A stretch of 64,000 bases of DNA from an uncultured Muribaculaceae bacterium (GCA_947525975.1 CANNVE010000006.1:62001-126000); one strand, 5' to 3'. Positions 32,371-41,092 are shown, numbered from the stretch's first letter. A program made the numbers and translations. The notes: generated by a model from the sequence alone, not told the origin.

Positions 32371-32952
32371 ATGCTACAGATACAAGACGCTCTCGTCTCG
32401 CTCGACGTAGTGGAGAGATTTTTTTGCTGCGACCTCGACAAGTGCCTCGGCGCCTGCTGCATCGAGGGCGATGCCGGAGCACCCGTCACGGAGGCGGAGG
32501 TAGAGGAGATACGCAAAGCCCTGCCTGAAATATGGGACGACCTGCTCCCGGCGGCCAAAAAGGCGATCGAGGAGGAAGGGCTCTCATATCTTGACCCCGA
32601 GGGAGAGCTTGTGACACAGATAGTGGATGGGAAAAATTGTGTATTCTCCACCTACGCCGAGGGCGGCATGTGCATATGCGCGCTGGAGAAAGCATACCGC
32701 GAAGGCCGAATATCATTCTACAAACCGATATCATGCCATCTCTATCCGCTCAGGCTCACAGAGCACAAGACTTTCACCGCTGTCAACTACCACAGCTGGA
32801 AGATATGCAAATGCGCCGAAGTGATGGGCCGGGCCAAGGGACTGCGCGTATACGAATTCCTGAAGGAGCCGCTGATACGCCGATTCGGCCAGGAATGGTA
32901 CGACGAGCTCGCCCTCACCTGCCGCCAATACATCAACCAATATCTATCATAG
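32371..32952 (+). CDS. DUF3109 cysteine-rich protein
   Basis: A 193-aa soluble protein of the DUF3109 family. Cysteines cluster in FFCCDLDKCLGACC near the N terminus, CVFSTYAEGGMCIC in the middle, ISCHLYPLR and KICKCAEV. This pattern resembles the YkgJ-type zinc or iron-sulfur binding proteins. No catalytic role is known to me. It lies 34 bp after DUF5103 and 80 bp before clpP. Confidence 0.88.
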   Translation: MLQIQDALVSLDVVERFFCCDLDKCLGACCIEGDAGAPVTEAEVEEIRKALPEIWDDLLPAAKKAIEEEGLSYLDPEGELVTQIVDGKNCVFSTYAEGGMCICALEKAYREGRISFYKPISCHLYPLRLTEHKTFTAVNYHSWKICKCAEVMGRAKGLRVYEFLKEPLIRRFGQEWYDELALTCRQYINQYLS

Positions 32953-33032
32953 TCAAAATCGGTGCGATATTTGTTATAATAATTCACATACACCTTACGT
33001 TAAACATAAAAAATACATACTTGCTATAAAAT

Positions 33033-33722
33033 ATGAACAACGACTTCCGCAACTACGCGCTCAAGCACCTCGGCATGAACGGCCTCGCGCTTGACCAATA
33101 CGTATCGGCAACCAACGCCGACATCCGCGCAAGCTACATCTCGCCCACAATCATCGAAGAGCGCCAGCTCAACGTGGCTCAGATGGACGTCTTCTCCCGC
33201 CTCATGATGGACCGCATCATCTTCCTCGGCACCGACGTAAACGACTACACCGCCAACGTGATACAGGCTCAGCTGCTCTACCTCGACTCGGCCGACCCCG
33301 GAAAAGACGTTTCGATCTACATCAACTCGCCCGGCGGCAGCGTATACGCCGGCCTCGGCATCTACGACACAATGCAGTACATCAGCAGCGACGTAGCCAC
33401 CATCTGCACAGGTATGGCCGCCTCGATGGCCGCAGTGCTCCTCGTGGCCGGACAGAACGGCAAGCGATTCGCGCTGCCCCACTCGCGCATCATGATCCAC
33501 CAGCCCATGGGCGGCGCGCAAGGTCAGGCAAGCGACATCGAGATCACCGCCCGCGAAATCCAGAAGCTCAAGAAAGAGCTATACACCATCATCGCCAACC
33601 ACAGCGGCCAACCCTTCGAAAAAGTTTGGGCCGACAGTGACCGCGACTACTGGATGACCGCCGAAGAAGCCAAAGACTACGGCATGATCGACAAAGTGCT
33701 CATCAGGGAGATCAAGAAATAA
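33033..33722 (+). CDS. clpP: ATP-dependent Clp protease proteolytic subunit
   Basis: A 229-aa serine peptidase of the Clp system in the cytoplasm. The catalytic triad is Ser131 in [12 protein letters not shown], His156 in [10 protein letters not shown], and Asp205 in [28 protein letters not shown] is the family glycine-rich loop. Sequence resembles the main Bacteroidetes ClpP, yet it is not flanked by tig or clpX, with which it commonly forms an operon. A strong terminator follows, so it appears monocistronic. Confidence 0.96.
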   Translation: MNNDFRNYALKHLGMNGLALDQYVSATNADIRASYISPTIIEERQLNVAQMDVFSRLMMDRIIFLGTDVNDYTANVIQAQLLYLDSADPGKDVSIYINSPGGSVYAGLGIYDTMQYISSDVATICTGMAASMAAVLLVAGQNGKRFALPHSRIMIHQPMGGAQGQASDIEITAREIQKLKKELYTIIANHSGQPFEKVWADSDRDYWMTAEEAKDYGMIDKVLIREIKK

Positions 33723-33750
33723 GCCCCGCCTACACACAGGAAAAAACGAT

Positions 33751-33790
33751 GGATTGCTCCGTAACAGACAGCGGAGCAATCCTTTTTTTT
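33751..33790 (+). terminator. clpP terminator
   Basis: Stem GGATTGCTCCG / CGGAGCAATCC (33751-33761 and 33772-33782) followed by T8. Confidence 0.92.
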
Positions 33791-33899
33791 GTGCCGTCAC
33801 GGGCGCGATGTTACGCGTGAAAAGAGATTTGTTGCATATCAGACTCCGACAGGAATATATATGTTACTCCCCCTTTGCCCCTAAATGTGTGTTTTTTCC

Positions 33900-33907
33900 T
33901 ACCTTTG
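33900..33907 (+). promoter_or_regulatory. -7 box for the GH3 gene
   Basis: TACCTTTG, an exact match, with TTTG at 33874-33877 (22-bp spacer, slightly long). The predicted 5' UTR includes the 13-bp triple repeat. Confidence 0.6.
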
Positions 33908-33917
33908 CATATTCCAT

Positions 33918-33956
33918 ATACAATACCATTATACAATACCATTATACAATACCATT
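33918..33956 (+). repeat. Three perfect 13-bp tandem repeats in the GH3 leader
   Basis: Three identical copies of ATACAATACCATT lie between the -7 box and the ATG at 33979, probably inside the 5' UTR. Perfect identity suggests recent expansion. Confidence 0.92.
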
Positions 33957-33978
33957 CAAAATCATATCATTGTCACAA

Positions 33979-36312
33979 ATGAAGAAAATCACGACTCTTT
34001 TTTGCGCAGCAGCCATGCTCTCGGCCTGCGCAGGCAGCCACGAAGACGATGTGGACGCAAAGGTAGACGCTCTTTACGAAAACATGTCGCAGGAAGAGCG
34101 CATCATGCAGCTGCGCGGCTGTATGATGGATGTCCTTTTCGATGAAAACGGCAACCTCGACCCGGCGAAGTGTGATTCGCTGATACCCAACGGCATAGGT
34201 CACTTTTGCCAATACGCGAGCCAAAAGCCTCTCGATCCCGACGTGCTTCGCGACAAGGTGGCAGCTTTGCAGGATTGGCTGATGCACAATACGCCCAACG
34301 GCATTCCGGCCCTCTTTCACGAAGAAGTGCTCTCGGGCATCAACACCCTCGGAGCCACCATATATCCGCAGCAGATAGGCCAGGCCGGCTCATTCAACCC
34401 CGAGCTGATGGAGACTAAGACACGCCAGACCGCCACCGCCATGCGCCGGATGGGCGGAGTGCTGTCGCTATCGCCCATGGTCGACGTGTGCCGCAATCCT
34501 TCGTTCAACCGACTTGAAGAATCATACGGCGAGGACGACTATCTGTCGGCCGTCATGGGCACAGCCTTTGTCAACGGCTTGCAGCAAGGCGACCTCAAAA
34601 AAGGCGTGGGCACATGCGCCAAGCATTATCTCGGATATGGCGGCGGTGGCGATGCGAGCGAGAAAGAAATGCTCGAAGAGATACTCCTGCCTCATGAAGC
34701 CATGATCAGAGTGGCCGGATGCAAGGCCGTGATGCCCGGCTATCACGCCGTCAACGGCACGAACTGCGTGGCCAACGACTACATCCTTCAGGATATACTT
34801 CGCGGATACGTAGGATTTGACGGCATGGTGGTGAGCGACTACACAGCCATCGATCAACTGCCCGCCGCAGACAATGCCGAAAAGGCCGCGATGGCCATAA
34901 ACGGCGGCAATGACGTGGATTTCCCGCACGGCAATTGCTATGCCAGCCTGCCTGAAGCCCTGGAGCGGGGCCTAGTGAGCGAGGAGACACTGGAGAGGGC
35001 CGTGAAGAATGTGCTCAGATATAAATTCCGCGCGGGCCTATTCGATGACGACGCCTATCTCTACGACACAGCTCACATCACGCACGACACCCCCGAAGAG
35101 CGGCAGACGGCCTACGACATAGCATCGCAGTCGGTGGTGCTTCTGCAAAATGACGGCTCGCTCCCTCTCAAAGGCAAAAAGCTGGTGTTCGTCACCGGCC
35201 CCAACGCCAACTCGATCTGGGCCATGTGCGGCGACTACACCTTTCCCTCGATGAATTATTTTTGGAAAGGAAACACCGCAGAGGTGGAAAGTCCCCGCAT
35301 CGTGAAGCTGCTCGACGGCATGGAATCTCGCCGACCCGCCGACATCGACATCACCTACTCGAGAGGTTGCGACTGGACCGACACCATAGAGACGAAATAT
35401 TCGCAGGCAGGCGACGAGCGCGCTTGGGAATACGGCCTGCTCCACCGCAAGGTGGACTTTGGCGAGAAGGCCGACCGCGCCGAAGCCCTGCGCATGGCCA
35501 AGGATGCCGATGTTATCATAGCCGCCATGGGCGAAAATGTGATGCTCTGCGGCGAAAACCGCGACCGGCAGGGCCTTAAGCTGCCCGGCAGCCAGGAAAA
35601 ATACGTCAACGAACTGCTGGCCACCGGCAAACCCGTGGTGCTGGTGCTCTTCGGCGGCAGGGCGCAAGTGATCTCAAGCATAGCCGACCGATGCGCGGCC
35701 ATCATCCAGGCCTGGTATCCGGGAGAGGAGGGTGGCAACGCCGTGGCCGACATCCTCTACGGCAACGTATCGCCATCGGGCCGTCTGTCGGTGAGCTACC
35801 CCAACGAGGAGGTCTATGCCCCCCTGTGCTATATGTATTCAGCCGATAAGGACTCTCGCGTGGCATGGCCGTTCGGCCACGGCCTCAGCTACACCGACTT
35901 CGTCTACGATAACCTCGACGCCGAGAGCGGAGCGTCAACCTCATCTGAAGGCATAGCAGTGTCATTCACCGTGACCAATACCGGCAAGGTCAAGGCCGAC
36001 GAGGTGGCGCAAGTCTACATCTCTCCCGCTGAAGCCGACAGCCCCTTGCGCCCGATCAAGCTGCAGGGATTCGCTAGAGTGCCGCTCGCTCCGGGCGAGA
36101 CCCGAAAGGTGACCGTCACGCTCCGCCCCGACCAATTCGGATACTACACCAACGACGGCCGGCGCCGATGGAACATCGATCCCGGCCAATACATCGTGAA
36201 AGTAGGCTCATCATCAGACGACATCAGACTGCAGCGCGAAATCACCCTCCAAGGCAAAAAAGTGACCAAGCCCATCCGCGACCGCTACTTCTCCGCGACG
36301 CAGGTCGAGTGA
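33979..36312 (+). CDS. Glycoside hydrolase family 3 lipoprotein (beta-glucosidase/xylosidase type)
   Basis: A 777-aa exported glycosidase. The signal peptide ends in a lipobox (AAMLSACAG). The GH3 N-terminal barrel shows GVGTCAKHYLGYG and the nucleophile region FDGMVVSDYTAID. The C-terminal alpha/beta sandwich has AAMGENVMLCGENRDRQGL, and a fibronectin-like domain closes the protein (SFTVTNTGKVKADEVAQVYI). The substrate (beta-glucosides or xylosides) cannot be told. The ATG at 33979 is chosen for the signal peptide. No SusC/SusD genes lie nearby, so it is not in a recognisable PUL. Confidence 0.92.
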   Translation: MKKITTLFCAAAMLSACAGSHEDDVDAKVDALYENMSQEERIMQLRGCMMDVLFDENGNLDPAKCDSLIPNGIGHFCQYASQKPLDPDVLRDKVAALQDWLMHNTPNGIPALFHEEVLSGINTLGATIYPQQIGQAGSFNPELMETKTRQTATAMRRMGGVLSLSPMVDVCRNPSFNRLEESYGEDDYLSAVMGTAFVNGLQQGDLKKGVGTCAKHYLGYGGGGDASEKEMLEEILLPHEAMIRVAGCKAVMPGYHAVNGTNCVANDYILQDILRGYVGFDGMVVSDYTAIDQLPAADNAEKAAMAINGGNDVDFPHGNCYASLPEALERGLVSEETLERAVKNVLRYKFRAGLFDDDAYLYDTAHITHDTPEERQTAYDIASQSVVLLQNDGSLPLKGKKLVFVTGPNANSIWAMCGDYTFPSMNYFWKGNTAEVESPRIVKLLDGMESRRPADIDITYSRGCDWTDTIETKYSQAGDERAWEYGLLHRKVDFGEKADRAEALRMAKDADVIIAAMGENVMLCGENRDRQGLKLPGSQEKYVNELLATGKPVVLVLFGGRAQVISSIADRCAAIIQAWYPGEEGGNAVADILYGNVSPSGRLSVSYPNEEVYAPLCYMYSADKDSRVAWPFGHGLSYTDFVYDNLDAESGASTSSEGIAVSFTVTNTGKVKADEVAQVYISPAEADSPLRPIKLQGFARVPLAPGETRKVTVTLRPDQFGYYTNDGRRRWNIDPGQYIVKVGSSSDDIRLQREITLQGKKVTKPIRDRYFSATQVE

Positions 36313-36344
36313 AACACACCACACAGTAACCCTGATATGAAAAA

Positions 36345-36384
36345 GCTCCTCATGTGCCTACGCATTTGTGCGAACATGAGGAGC
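36345..36384. terminator. Hairpin between convergent GH3 and TPR genes
   Basis: Stem GCTCCTCATGT / ACATGAGGAGC (36345-36355 and 36374-36384). On the minus strand it is followed by T5, so it chiefly ends the minus-strand WG/TPR unit. Confidence 0.8.
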
Positions 36385-36412
36385 CAGTCTATTTGTGCCG
36401 TATGCTTACAAT

Positions 36413-37186
36413 TTAGTATCCTACTGTGACATTCTCCCATCGAGATTGTTTAATAGTTACTCCATTCTTTGCTGCTTTAGTTCGTATATTTTTCATTTCA
36501 CGCTGAGCCTCACGCAAAGAACGCTTCATCTGTACATAATTACCAGATGACATACCTTGTCCGGTACTGCCACGCTTTCGTCCAGACTTGGATGTCGCAG
36601 AATAACCTGTATTCGTCAAGGATTCGTAACACTGTTCAGCTCGTCGTTCCCAATTACGATATTGAGCCTCAAAATTTCCGGAAGCACCACCATGATAATC
36701 TTGAACTCCATAATTACCTGATAAAGAATATTGAGGTGTATAATATCCATCTGAAGATTGCCCTGTTATCTGCATCAGTGCATTAGAAAAGTCTCCGAGT
36801 GCATCCCAAACAGAATAATTTACATTATCATTTTCCTCAACATAATTCGATTCTTCAAGTTTAACAAGGATGTCGTGTTTAAGTCCTAATGCATATTCTT
36901 CATCAGGCCAATATTCAAGACATATTTCTGTTGCAGTAAGAGCTTCTTCATACATACCAAGATTATACAGACATGTTGCATAATTTTCAAACGCAGCATT
37001 CTCTTCAGGCTTGAGCATCATTAATTGCTTCAGAATATCCATAGATTGTGCGTACTGCTCGTTCATAAATAAACTTTCAGCCTTATCCCACAATTTATTG
37101 AACGCATATTCACTAATTTCCCCATCAGTCTGGCTATATAGCCATCCATCATGCCCCACCGGATTATACATATCCATATACGCCAT
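36413..37186 (-). CDS. TPR protein of an AT-rich patch
   Basis: A 257-aa protein without a signal peptide. Two TPR-like units lie at about 27-95 (AFNKLWDKAESLFMNEQYAQ; NYATCLYNLGMYEEALTATE), then a low-complexity Tyr/Ser/Gly stretch. A basic C-terminal region (YVQMKRSLREAQREMKNIR) ends QSRWENVTVGY. I recall similar C-terminal tails on Bacteroidales WG/TPR proteins, which I cannot confirm here. It overlaps the end of the WG-repeat frame by 23 bp, suggesting coupled translation or an originally joined gene. Base composition is far more AT-rich than the flanks, suggesting transfer. Confidence 0.7.
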   Translation of the reverse strand: MAYMDMYNPVGHDGWLYSQTDGEISEYAFNKLWDKAESLFMNEQYAQSMDILKQLMMLKPEENAAFENYATCLYNLGMYEEALTATEICLEYWPDEEYALGLKHDILVKLEESNYVEENDNVNYSVWDALGDFSNALMQITGQSSDGYYTPQYSLSGNYGVQDYHGGASGNFEAQYRNWERRAEQCYESLTNTGYSATSKSGRKRGSTGQGMSSGNYVQMKRSLREAQREMKNIRTKAAKNGVTIKQSRWENVTVGY

Positions 37187-38210
37187 TTAAATCATCATGC
37201 ACTTTTATCACACCTTCAGACACCTGATCCCCAATTTCTATATTATTGGGATAGTGATACTCTTTACCATTTTTGTCTATAAGAAATTTCAAACCATCTC
37301 TACTAACTACAGCGACGCCCTCGTTAAACCCTTCTAACGCAACTCTATCAAAAGGTCCAAATTGTCTAATATTATAAATATCACAGATGTATTGTTTTTC
37401 CGATAGAGGATTAGTATAGATTATAAATTCCCCTGATAATGTTGGATGTTTAACATTATTCTTAATGGAATTTGACACAGAGAAGTACAATTTATAAGTA
37501 GCATCATTTGCATAAATTCCGTCTGTGACTGAAGCCCACGATGCTCCTTGCAGGCTTTCCAATTCTAATCCACTATAATCATAATATTTCATCAGTGAAT
37601 CATTAAAAAAATCATTTGGATCTCGTGAACTTATAAAGTCCTTATTAAAAAAATATGTCTTGTCTTTAGCTCCACGGAACAATTCTTCTCCATCTTCATT
37701 TACTATCACGCTGATATAATTCAATTCCGGACTAATACTGTCATGAAGTTCCACTACATTATTAACCCAAAAGACTTTGTAAGAGTTCGATTCTCGTAAT
37801 TTATATTTCGGTTCTACTACAATCTCATTAGTTATTGTGTTTCTTATGCCCCAAAGTTTTTTTGTCTCATCCAAAAAGACTTCATGTTTTTTGGAACTTA
37901 ACTTTAATTTTTCTGGATTAATAGGCTCTCCCTTAAATGTAAACAAATTATATTCACCTGTTTTATTATTAACAACCACATATCCTATATTGCCATATTC
38001 TATCACTACAGAATTTGGATAATAATTACCTGACAATACATTTATCACACCTTTGGGGCCATTTGCATAATCTGCTGAACTAAAACTGAGGAAAGGGTAT
38101 TGTCCATAAAAATTTATGTAGTCAAATTCGAAACCAGTAAGAAAGTTTCTACCATCAAAGAAGGCTGTTTTACCATCAGATTCTCTCACAATCTTATACC
38201 ACCCAGGCAT
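37164..38210 (-). CDS. WG-repeat protein, downstream part (frameshifted from the upstream signal-peptide part)
   Basis: A 348-aa frame with degenerate WG-like repeats, for example FPFLSFSSADYANGPKGVIN-type blocks, LWGIRNTITNEIVVEPKYKL and VAVVSRDGLKFLIDKNGKEY. The first Met lies inside a WG unit (MPGWYKIVRESDGKTAFFDG), and there is no export signal, so this is not a natural N terminus. The frame in front of it (TAT ATA TAT GAT TTT GAT GAA) joins the upstream ORF if one AT is removed from the (AT)5 tract at 38223-38232. WG proteins are usually exported or membrane proteins of unknown role. Confidence 0.7.
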   Translation of the reverse strand: MPGWYKIVRESDGKTAFFDGRNFLTGFEFDYINFYGQYPFLSFSSADYANGPKGVINVLSGNYYPNSVVIEYGNIGYVVVNNKTGEYNLFTFKGEPINPEKLKLSSKKHEVFLDETKKLWGIRNTITNEIVVEPKYKLRESNSYKVFWVNNVVELHDSISPELNYISVIVNEDGEELFRGAKDKTYFFNKDFISSRDPNDFFNDSLMKYYDYSGLELESLQGASWASVTDGIYANDATYKLYFSVSNSIKNNVKHPTLSGEFIIYTNPLSEKQYICDIYNIRQFGPFDRVALEGFNEGVAVVSRDGLKFLIDKNGKEYHYPNNIEIGDQVSEGVIKVHDDLNGVYGYV

Positions 38211-38530
38211 TTCATCAAAATCATATATATATCATAATCGCCTGGTTTTAAGGTATAATTACCTTTTGTGTCAATAATTCCTTCTTTGTGATTTTGATCA
38301 GTAACGATTGCTGTTCCTCGACATAAATCACCTGCTGATTTAAAACTATATGGAATCACTAGTTTTCCATTACCATTCACATAGCCATGTAGTTGAACTT
38401 TTGTAGAGTAAGAAGGAGTAAAGCCCTCATGGAAATCGGTTCCTGATACACCATACAACGCCCAATCAGGAGTTGTTGCTTTTACCGTAAAGACGATAAA
38501 CACTAACAAAATAAATAGGAAATTCTTCAT
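38186..38530 (-). CDS. WG-repeat protein, upstream part with signal peptide (truncated by frameshift)
   Basis: A 114-aa frame. The signal peptide MKNFLFILLVFIVFTVKA is followed by two WG-like units (LHGYVNGNGKLVIPYSFKSA; AIVTDQNHKEGIIDTKGNYT). It ends in out-of-frame residues after the dinucleotide tract. Removing one AT gives a continuous frame of about 455 aa with the next ORF. Together they form either a recent pseudogene or a phase-variable exported protein; a sequencing slip is a third possibility. Confidence 0.7.
   Translation of the reverse strand: MKNFLFILLVFIVFTVKATTPDWALYGVSGTDFHEGFTPSYSTKVQLHGYVNGNGKLVIPYSFKSAGDLCRGTAIVTDQNHKEGIIDTKGNYTLKPGDYDIYMILMKCLGGIRL
38223..38232. repeat. 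(AT)5 tract at the frameshift point
   Basis: Ten bases of alternating A and T at the junction of the two WG frames. Four units instead of five would restore one open frame. Confidence 0.9.
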
Positions 38531-38656
38531 TATTGCAATTTTTTTGATTGGAATTAGTTTACAAACAGAATTGTCATTTCTTTGACAAGAAAAAAGGTAT
38601 CTTTCACATAGGCCTTAAATTATCACATCCGAATGGCTCATCTCAACTCGGAAAAC

Positions 38657-38757
38657 AAAAAAATTGCGTGAGAGCAATACCATTACCCATCCTACGATTT
38701 GAGGCTCTGACATTGCCCTTCTTGGCAGAATGAGCAACGAGCAGAGACCTCACGCAA
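38657..38757 (-). ncRNA. Candidate structured RNA with intrinsic terminator (minus strand)
   Basis: On the minus strand a perfect 9-bp outer stem TTGCGTGAG (38757-38749) / CTCACGCAA (38672-38664) is followed at once by T7. Inside are the nested pairs CTCTG/CAGAG and TGCC/GGCA. This closed structure of about 95 nt ending in a U tract looks like a small RNA or a terminated leader of the WG gene, which starts 127 bp downstream. It matches no family I recognise. Confidence 0.4.
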
Positions 38758-39079
38758 ATATGTAAACACACGTCAAGATCATCCTTTTAACGATCATTGA
38801 CGCAAATACATATCGAGAAAGGCATCTACCATTGCTTCAATCTTGACCAAGATAACGAATTTGTCAGATTTCAAATCGTCAAGAAAAAGCGTTTAGTAAA
38901 CGCAATCCATTATGTCTACACCCAAACTGAACGAAAAAATACATTAAGTCTGAATGTCACCACAAATATAAATATTTATTTTCAAAAAAAGATACCTTAT
39001 CTCGTTTTTTATGTAAACCTTATACAAATTCATACATATTTTTGGTGGCGGGCGGGACGGGAATGTCGTTTTTTTTCGC

Positions 39080-39087
39080 TATTTTTG
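39080..39087 (+). promoter_or_regulatory. -7 box for the M23 peptidase gene
   Basis: TATTTTTG, an exact match, 13 bp before the ATG at 39101, giving a very short leader of about 10 nt. Confidence 0.55.
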
Positions 39088-39100
39088 CCATTGGAAATGT

Positions 39101-40060
39101 ATGGCAAGGAAAGTCTATTATAAATACAATGCCGCCACTGACAGCTATGAGCGCGTCTACCCATCGGCCAAAGAGCGCTGGTGGGCGGTGGTGCGTCAAT
39201 TCATCATTGGCGTGGGCATAGGGGCCGTGATCTTCGCCACTGTGTATTATTTCTTCGACTTTCCCAAGGAAAAGGCTCTGCGGCATGAGAATGACCGCTT
39301 GCGCCTGCGCTATGAGATGCTCGCCAAGCAGGCCGACGAAGCCTTCGCGGTGATGCAGGACATAGCCGCCCGCGACAATAATTTCTATCGCGTCATGCTC
39401 CAGGCCGAACCCATAACGGCGGCACAGAGATATGCCGGAGCCGAGATCTCCGCCTCCGACACGCTTAACGACGAGGCTTTGGTTAAATCAGTCTCCGACC
39501 GCCTCAACACCCTCGACCGCCAGGTGTATTCACAAATAAAATCGTTTGACTTCCTTCGGCAGGAGGCCTTGAAACAGAAAGACAGGCTTGAACACGTGCC
39601 GGCCATACAGCCGGTGTCGGAGAGCAAACTGCGGCAGATGGCCTCGGGATACGGCTACCGCGTAGACCCGATCTACGGCACCAAGCGCCTACACGAGGGC
39701 ATGGACTTTTCAGCGCCGGTGGGCACCGACGTCTACGCCACAGGCCGCGGAAAAGTGGTTTTCGCCGGATGGAAGAGCGGATACGGAAACCTCATCGAGA
39801 TAGACCACGGATACAACTACCTTACCCGCTTCGCTCACCTCTCGAAAATCGACGTGAGGCAGGGCCAGACCGTGGAGCGCGGCGAAAAAATCGGAGAAGT
39901 GGGCAACACCGGCAAAAGCACGGGCCCGCACCTGCACTATGAGGTGCGCCTGCGCGGAGTGCCGCAGAACCCGGTGAACTACTATTTCTATGACCTCACC
40001 CCCGAGGAATACGACGAGATGATACGCATGGCCGAGAATGCCGGCCACATGATGGATTAA
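39101..40060 (+). CDS. M23-family peptidoglycan metallopeptidase
   Basis: A 319-aa inner-membrane-anchored endopeptidase. One N-terminal helix lies at about 31-51 (FIIGVGIGAVIFATVYYFF), then a coiled-coil-like linker. The LytM/M23 domain has HEGMDFSAPVGTDVYA (zinc H-x-x-x-D) and HLHYEVRLRG (H-x-H). All zinc ligands are present, so it is predicted active on cell-wall cross-bridges. It is followed at 18 bp by a MerR regulator, then ruvA. Confidence 0.94.
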   Translation: MARKVYYKYNAATDSYERVYPSAKERWWAVVRQFIIGVGIGAVIFATVYYFFDFPKEKALRHENDRLRLRYEMLAKQADEAFAVMQDIAARDNNFYRVMLQAEPITAAQRYAGAEISASDTLNDEALVKSVSDRLNTLDRQVYSQIKSFDFLRQEALKQKDRLEHVPAIQPVSESKLRQMASGYGYRVDPIYGTKRLHEGMDFSAPVGTDVYATGRGKVVFAGWKSGYGNLIEIDHGYNYLTRFAHLSKIDVRQGQTVERGEKIGEVGNTGKSTGPHLHYEVRLRGVPQNPVNYYFYDLTPEEYDEMIRMAENAGHMMD

Positions 40061-40078
40061 CTTATCACGCCCGCCACA

Positions 40079-40468
40079 ATGCCTGAAAGCATAGAAAAGA
40101 AATATTTCAAAATAAGCGAGGTGTCGGAGTTGCTCGGCATCTCCCAGCCCACCCTGCGCTTCTGGGAACAGCAATTCACCATCATCAAGCCCCGCCGCAA
40201 CGACAAGGGCACGAGATTCTACACCAACGAAGACATCGAGAAGATAAAGATGGTGCGCTATCTGGTGAAGGAGCGCGGCCTGAAACTTGAAAAAGCGCAG
40301 GAGATCATCACCCACAACCGCTCGGGAGTGAGCCGCCACTATCAGGCCATCGAGAGGCTAAAAACGATAAGGGCCGACCTCGTGAGGCTGCTGCAGGCCA
40401 TAGACAATGGCCGGCGCTTAGGCAAAAAGACAACCCCACCACCCGTAACCGACCTACCAAATGATTGA
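40079..40468 (+). CDS. MerR-family transcriptional regulator
   Basis: A 129-aa protein with a winged helix-turn-helix of MerR type: KYFKISEVSELLGISQPTLRFWEQQF, then RRNDKGTRFYTNEDI and KIKMVRYLVKERGLKLEKAQ. The short C-terminal region lacks cysteines, so metal sensing is unlikely. The inducer is unknown. It overlaps ruvA by 8 bp and follows the peptidase gene; the M23-MerR pairing is common in Bacteroidetes. Confidence 0.92.
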   Translation: MPESIEKKYFKISEVSELLGISQPTLRFWEQQFTIIKPRRNDKGTRFYTNEDIEKIKMVRYLVKERGLKLEKAQEIITHNRSGVSRHYQAIERLKTIRADLVRLLQAIDNGRRLGKKTTPPPVTDLPND

Positions 40469-41045
40469 ATACATAAAAGGAAAATTTATTGACCTGACGC
40501 CGGCCACCGTCGTTGTTGAGACTCCCGGCGGCGTGGGCTACCTGCTCAACATCACCCTGCCCACCTTCGAGGCCCTGCAAGGGCAGACCGAGGGGAAGCT
40601 GCTGGTGCACGAATCGATACGCGAGGATGCGTGGGTGATGTTCGGCTTCGCCAACGACTGGGAGCGCGCGCTCTTCCGCGAACTCATCGGTGTCTCGGGC
40701 GTGGGCGCAGGCACAGCCCGCATCATCCTCTCATCGATTCCCGCCGCAGAGCTTGAGATGGTAATAGCCAACGGCGAGGAGGCCAGGCTCAAAGCAGTAA
40801 AGGGAATAGGGCAAAAGACCGCCCAGCGCATCATCGTAGACCTGAAAGGGAAAATCAAGCTCACCGACGATGATGCAGCCGGCGCCGACACCCCGAAGAG
40901 CGATGAATTTGACAACGCCCTCGCCGCGCTTGTGGCGCTCGGATTCCCGCGCCCCGCAAGCCAGAAAGCCCTGAAGAAGATATTCGACGCCGACCGGTCC
41001 ACAAAGGCCGAGGTGGCCATCAAGAAGGCCTTCACCATGCTCTGA
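40461..41045 (+). CDS. ruvA: Holliday junction branch-migration protein RuvA
   Basis: A 194-aa subunit that binds Holliday junctions and recruits the RuvB helicase. It starts MIEYIKGKFIDLTPATVVVE (OB fold). Tandem helix-hairpin-helix motifs include GVSGVGAGTARIILSS and AVKGIGQKTAQRIIVDLKGK. A C-terminal UBA-like domain follows (ALAALVALGFPRPASQKALK). Length and layout are standard. The start overlaps the MerR gene by 8 bp. Firm assignment. Confidence 0.97.
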   Translation: MIEYIKGKFIDLTPATVVVETPGGVGYLLNITLPTFEALQGQTEGKLLVHESIREDAWVMFGFANDWERALFRELIGVSGVGAGTARIILSSIPAAELEMVIANGEEARLKAVKGIGQKTAQRIIVDLKGKIKLTDDDAAGADTPKSDEFDNALAALVALGFPRPASQKALKKIFDADRSTKAEVAIKKAFTML

Positions 41046-41092
41046 GCATATAAATCAACCAATCAGAATAATCACCAAAAGCCTTAAATAAA

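Larger units (their letters stand above)
38531..39100. other. AT-rich gene-free region between divergent WG gene and M23 peptidase
   Basis: No credible gene in 570 bp; short frames here have no family-like features. It holds the nested inverted repeat at 38657-38757, another inverted repeat around CGTCAAGATCAT/ATCATTGACG near 38777-38802, and the M23 gene's -7 box at 39080. Confidence 0.65.

Noticed and set aside
38664-38757. Invertible promoter flanked by the 9-bp inverted repeats
   Set aside because: The repeats are short, no TAnnTTTG box lies between them on either strand, and no recombinase gene is nearby; an RNA hairpin fits better.
38797-39123. Plus-strand 108-codon frame before the M23 gene
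   Set aside because: It has a poor start, AT-rich random composition, and runs across the M23 promoter and start codon in another frame.
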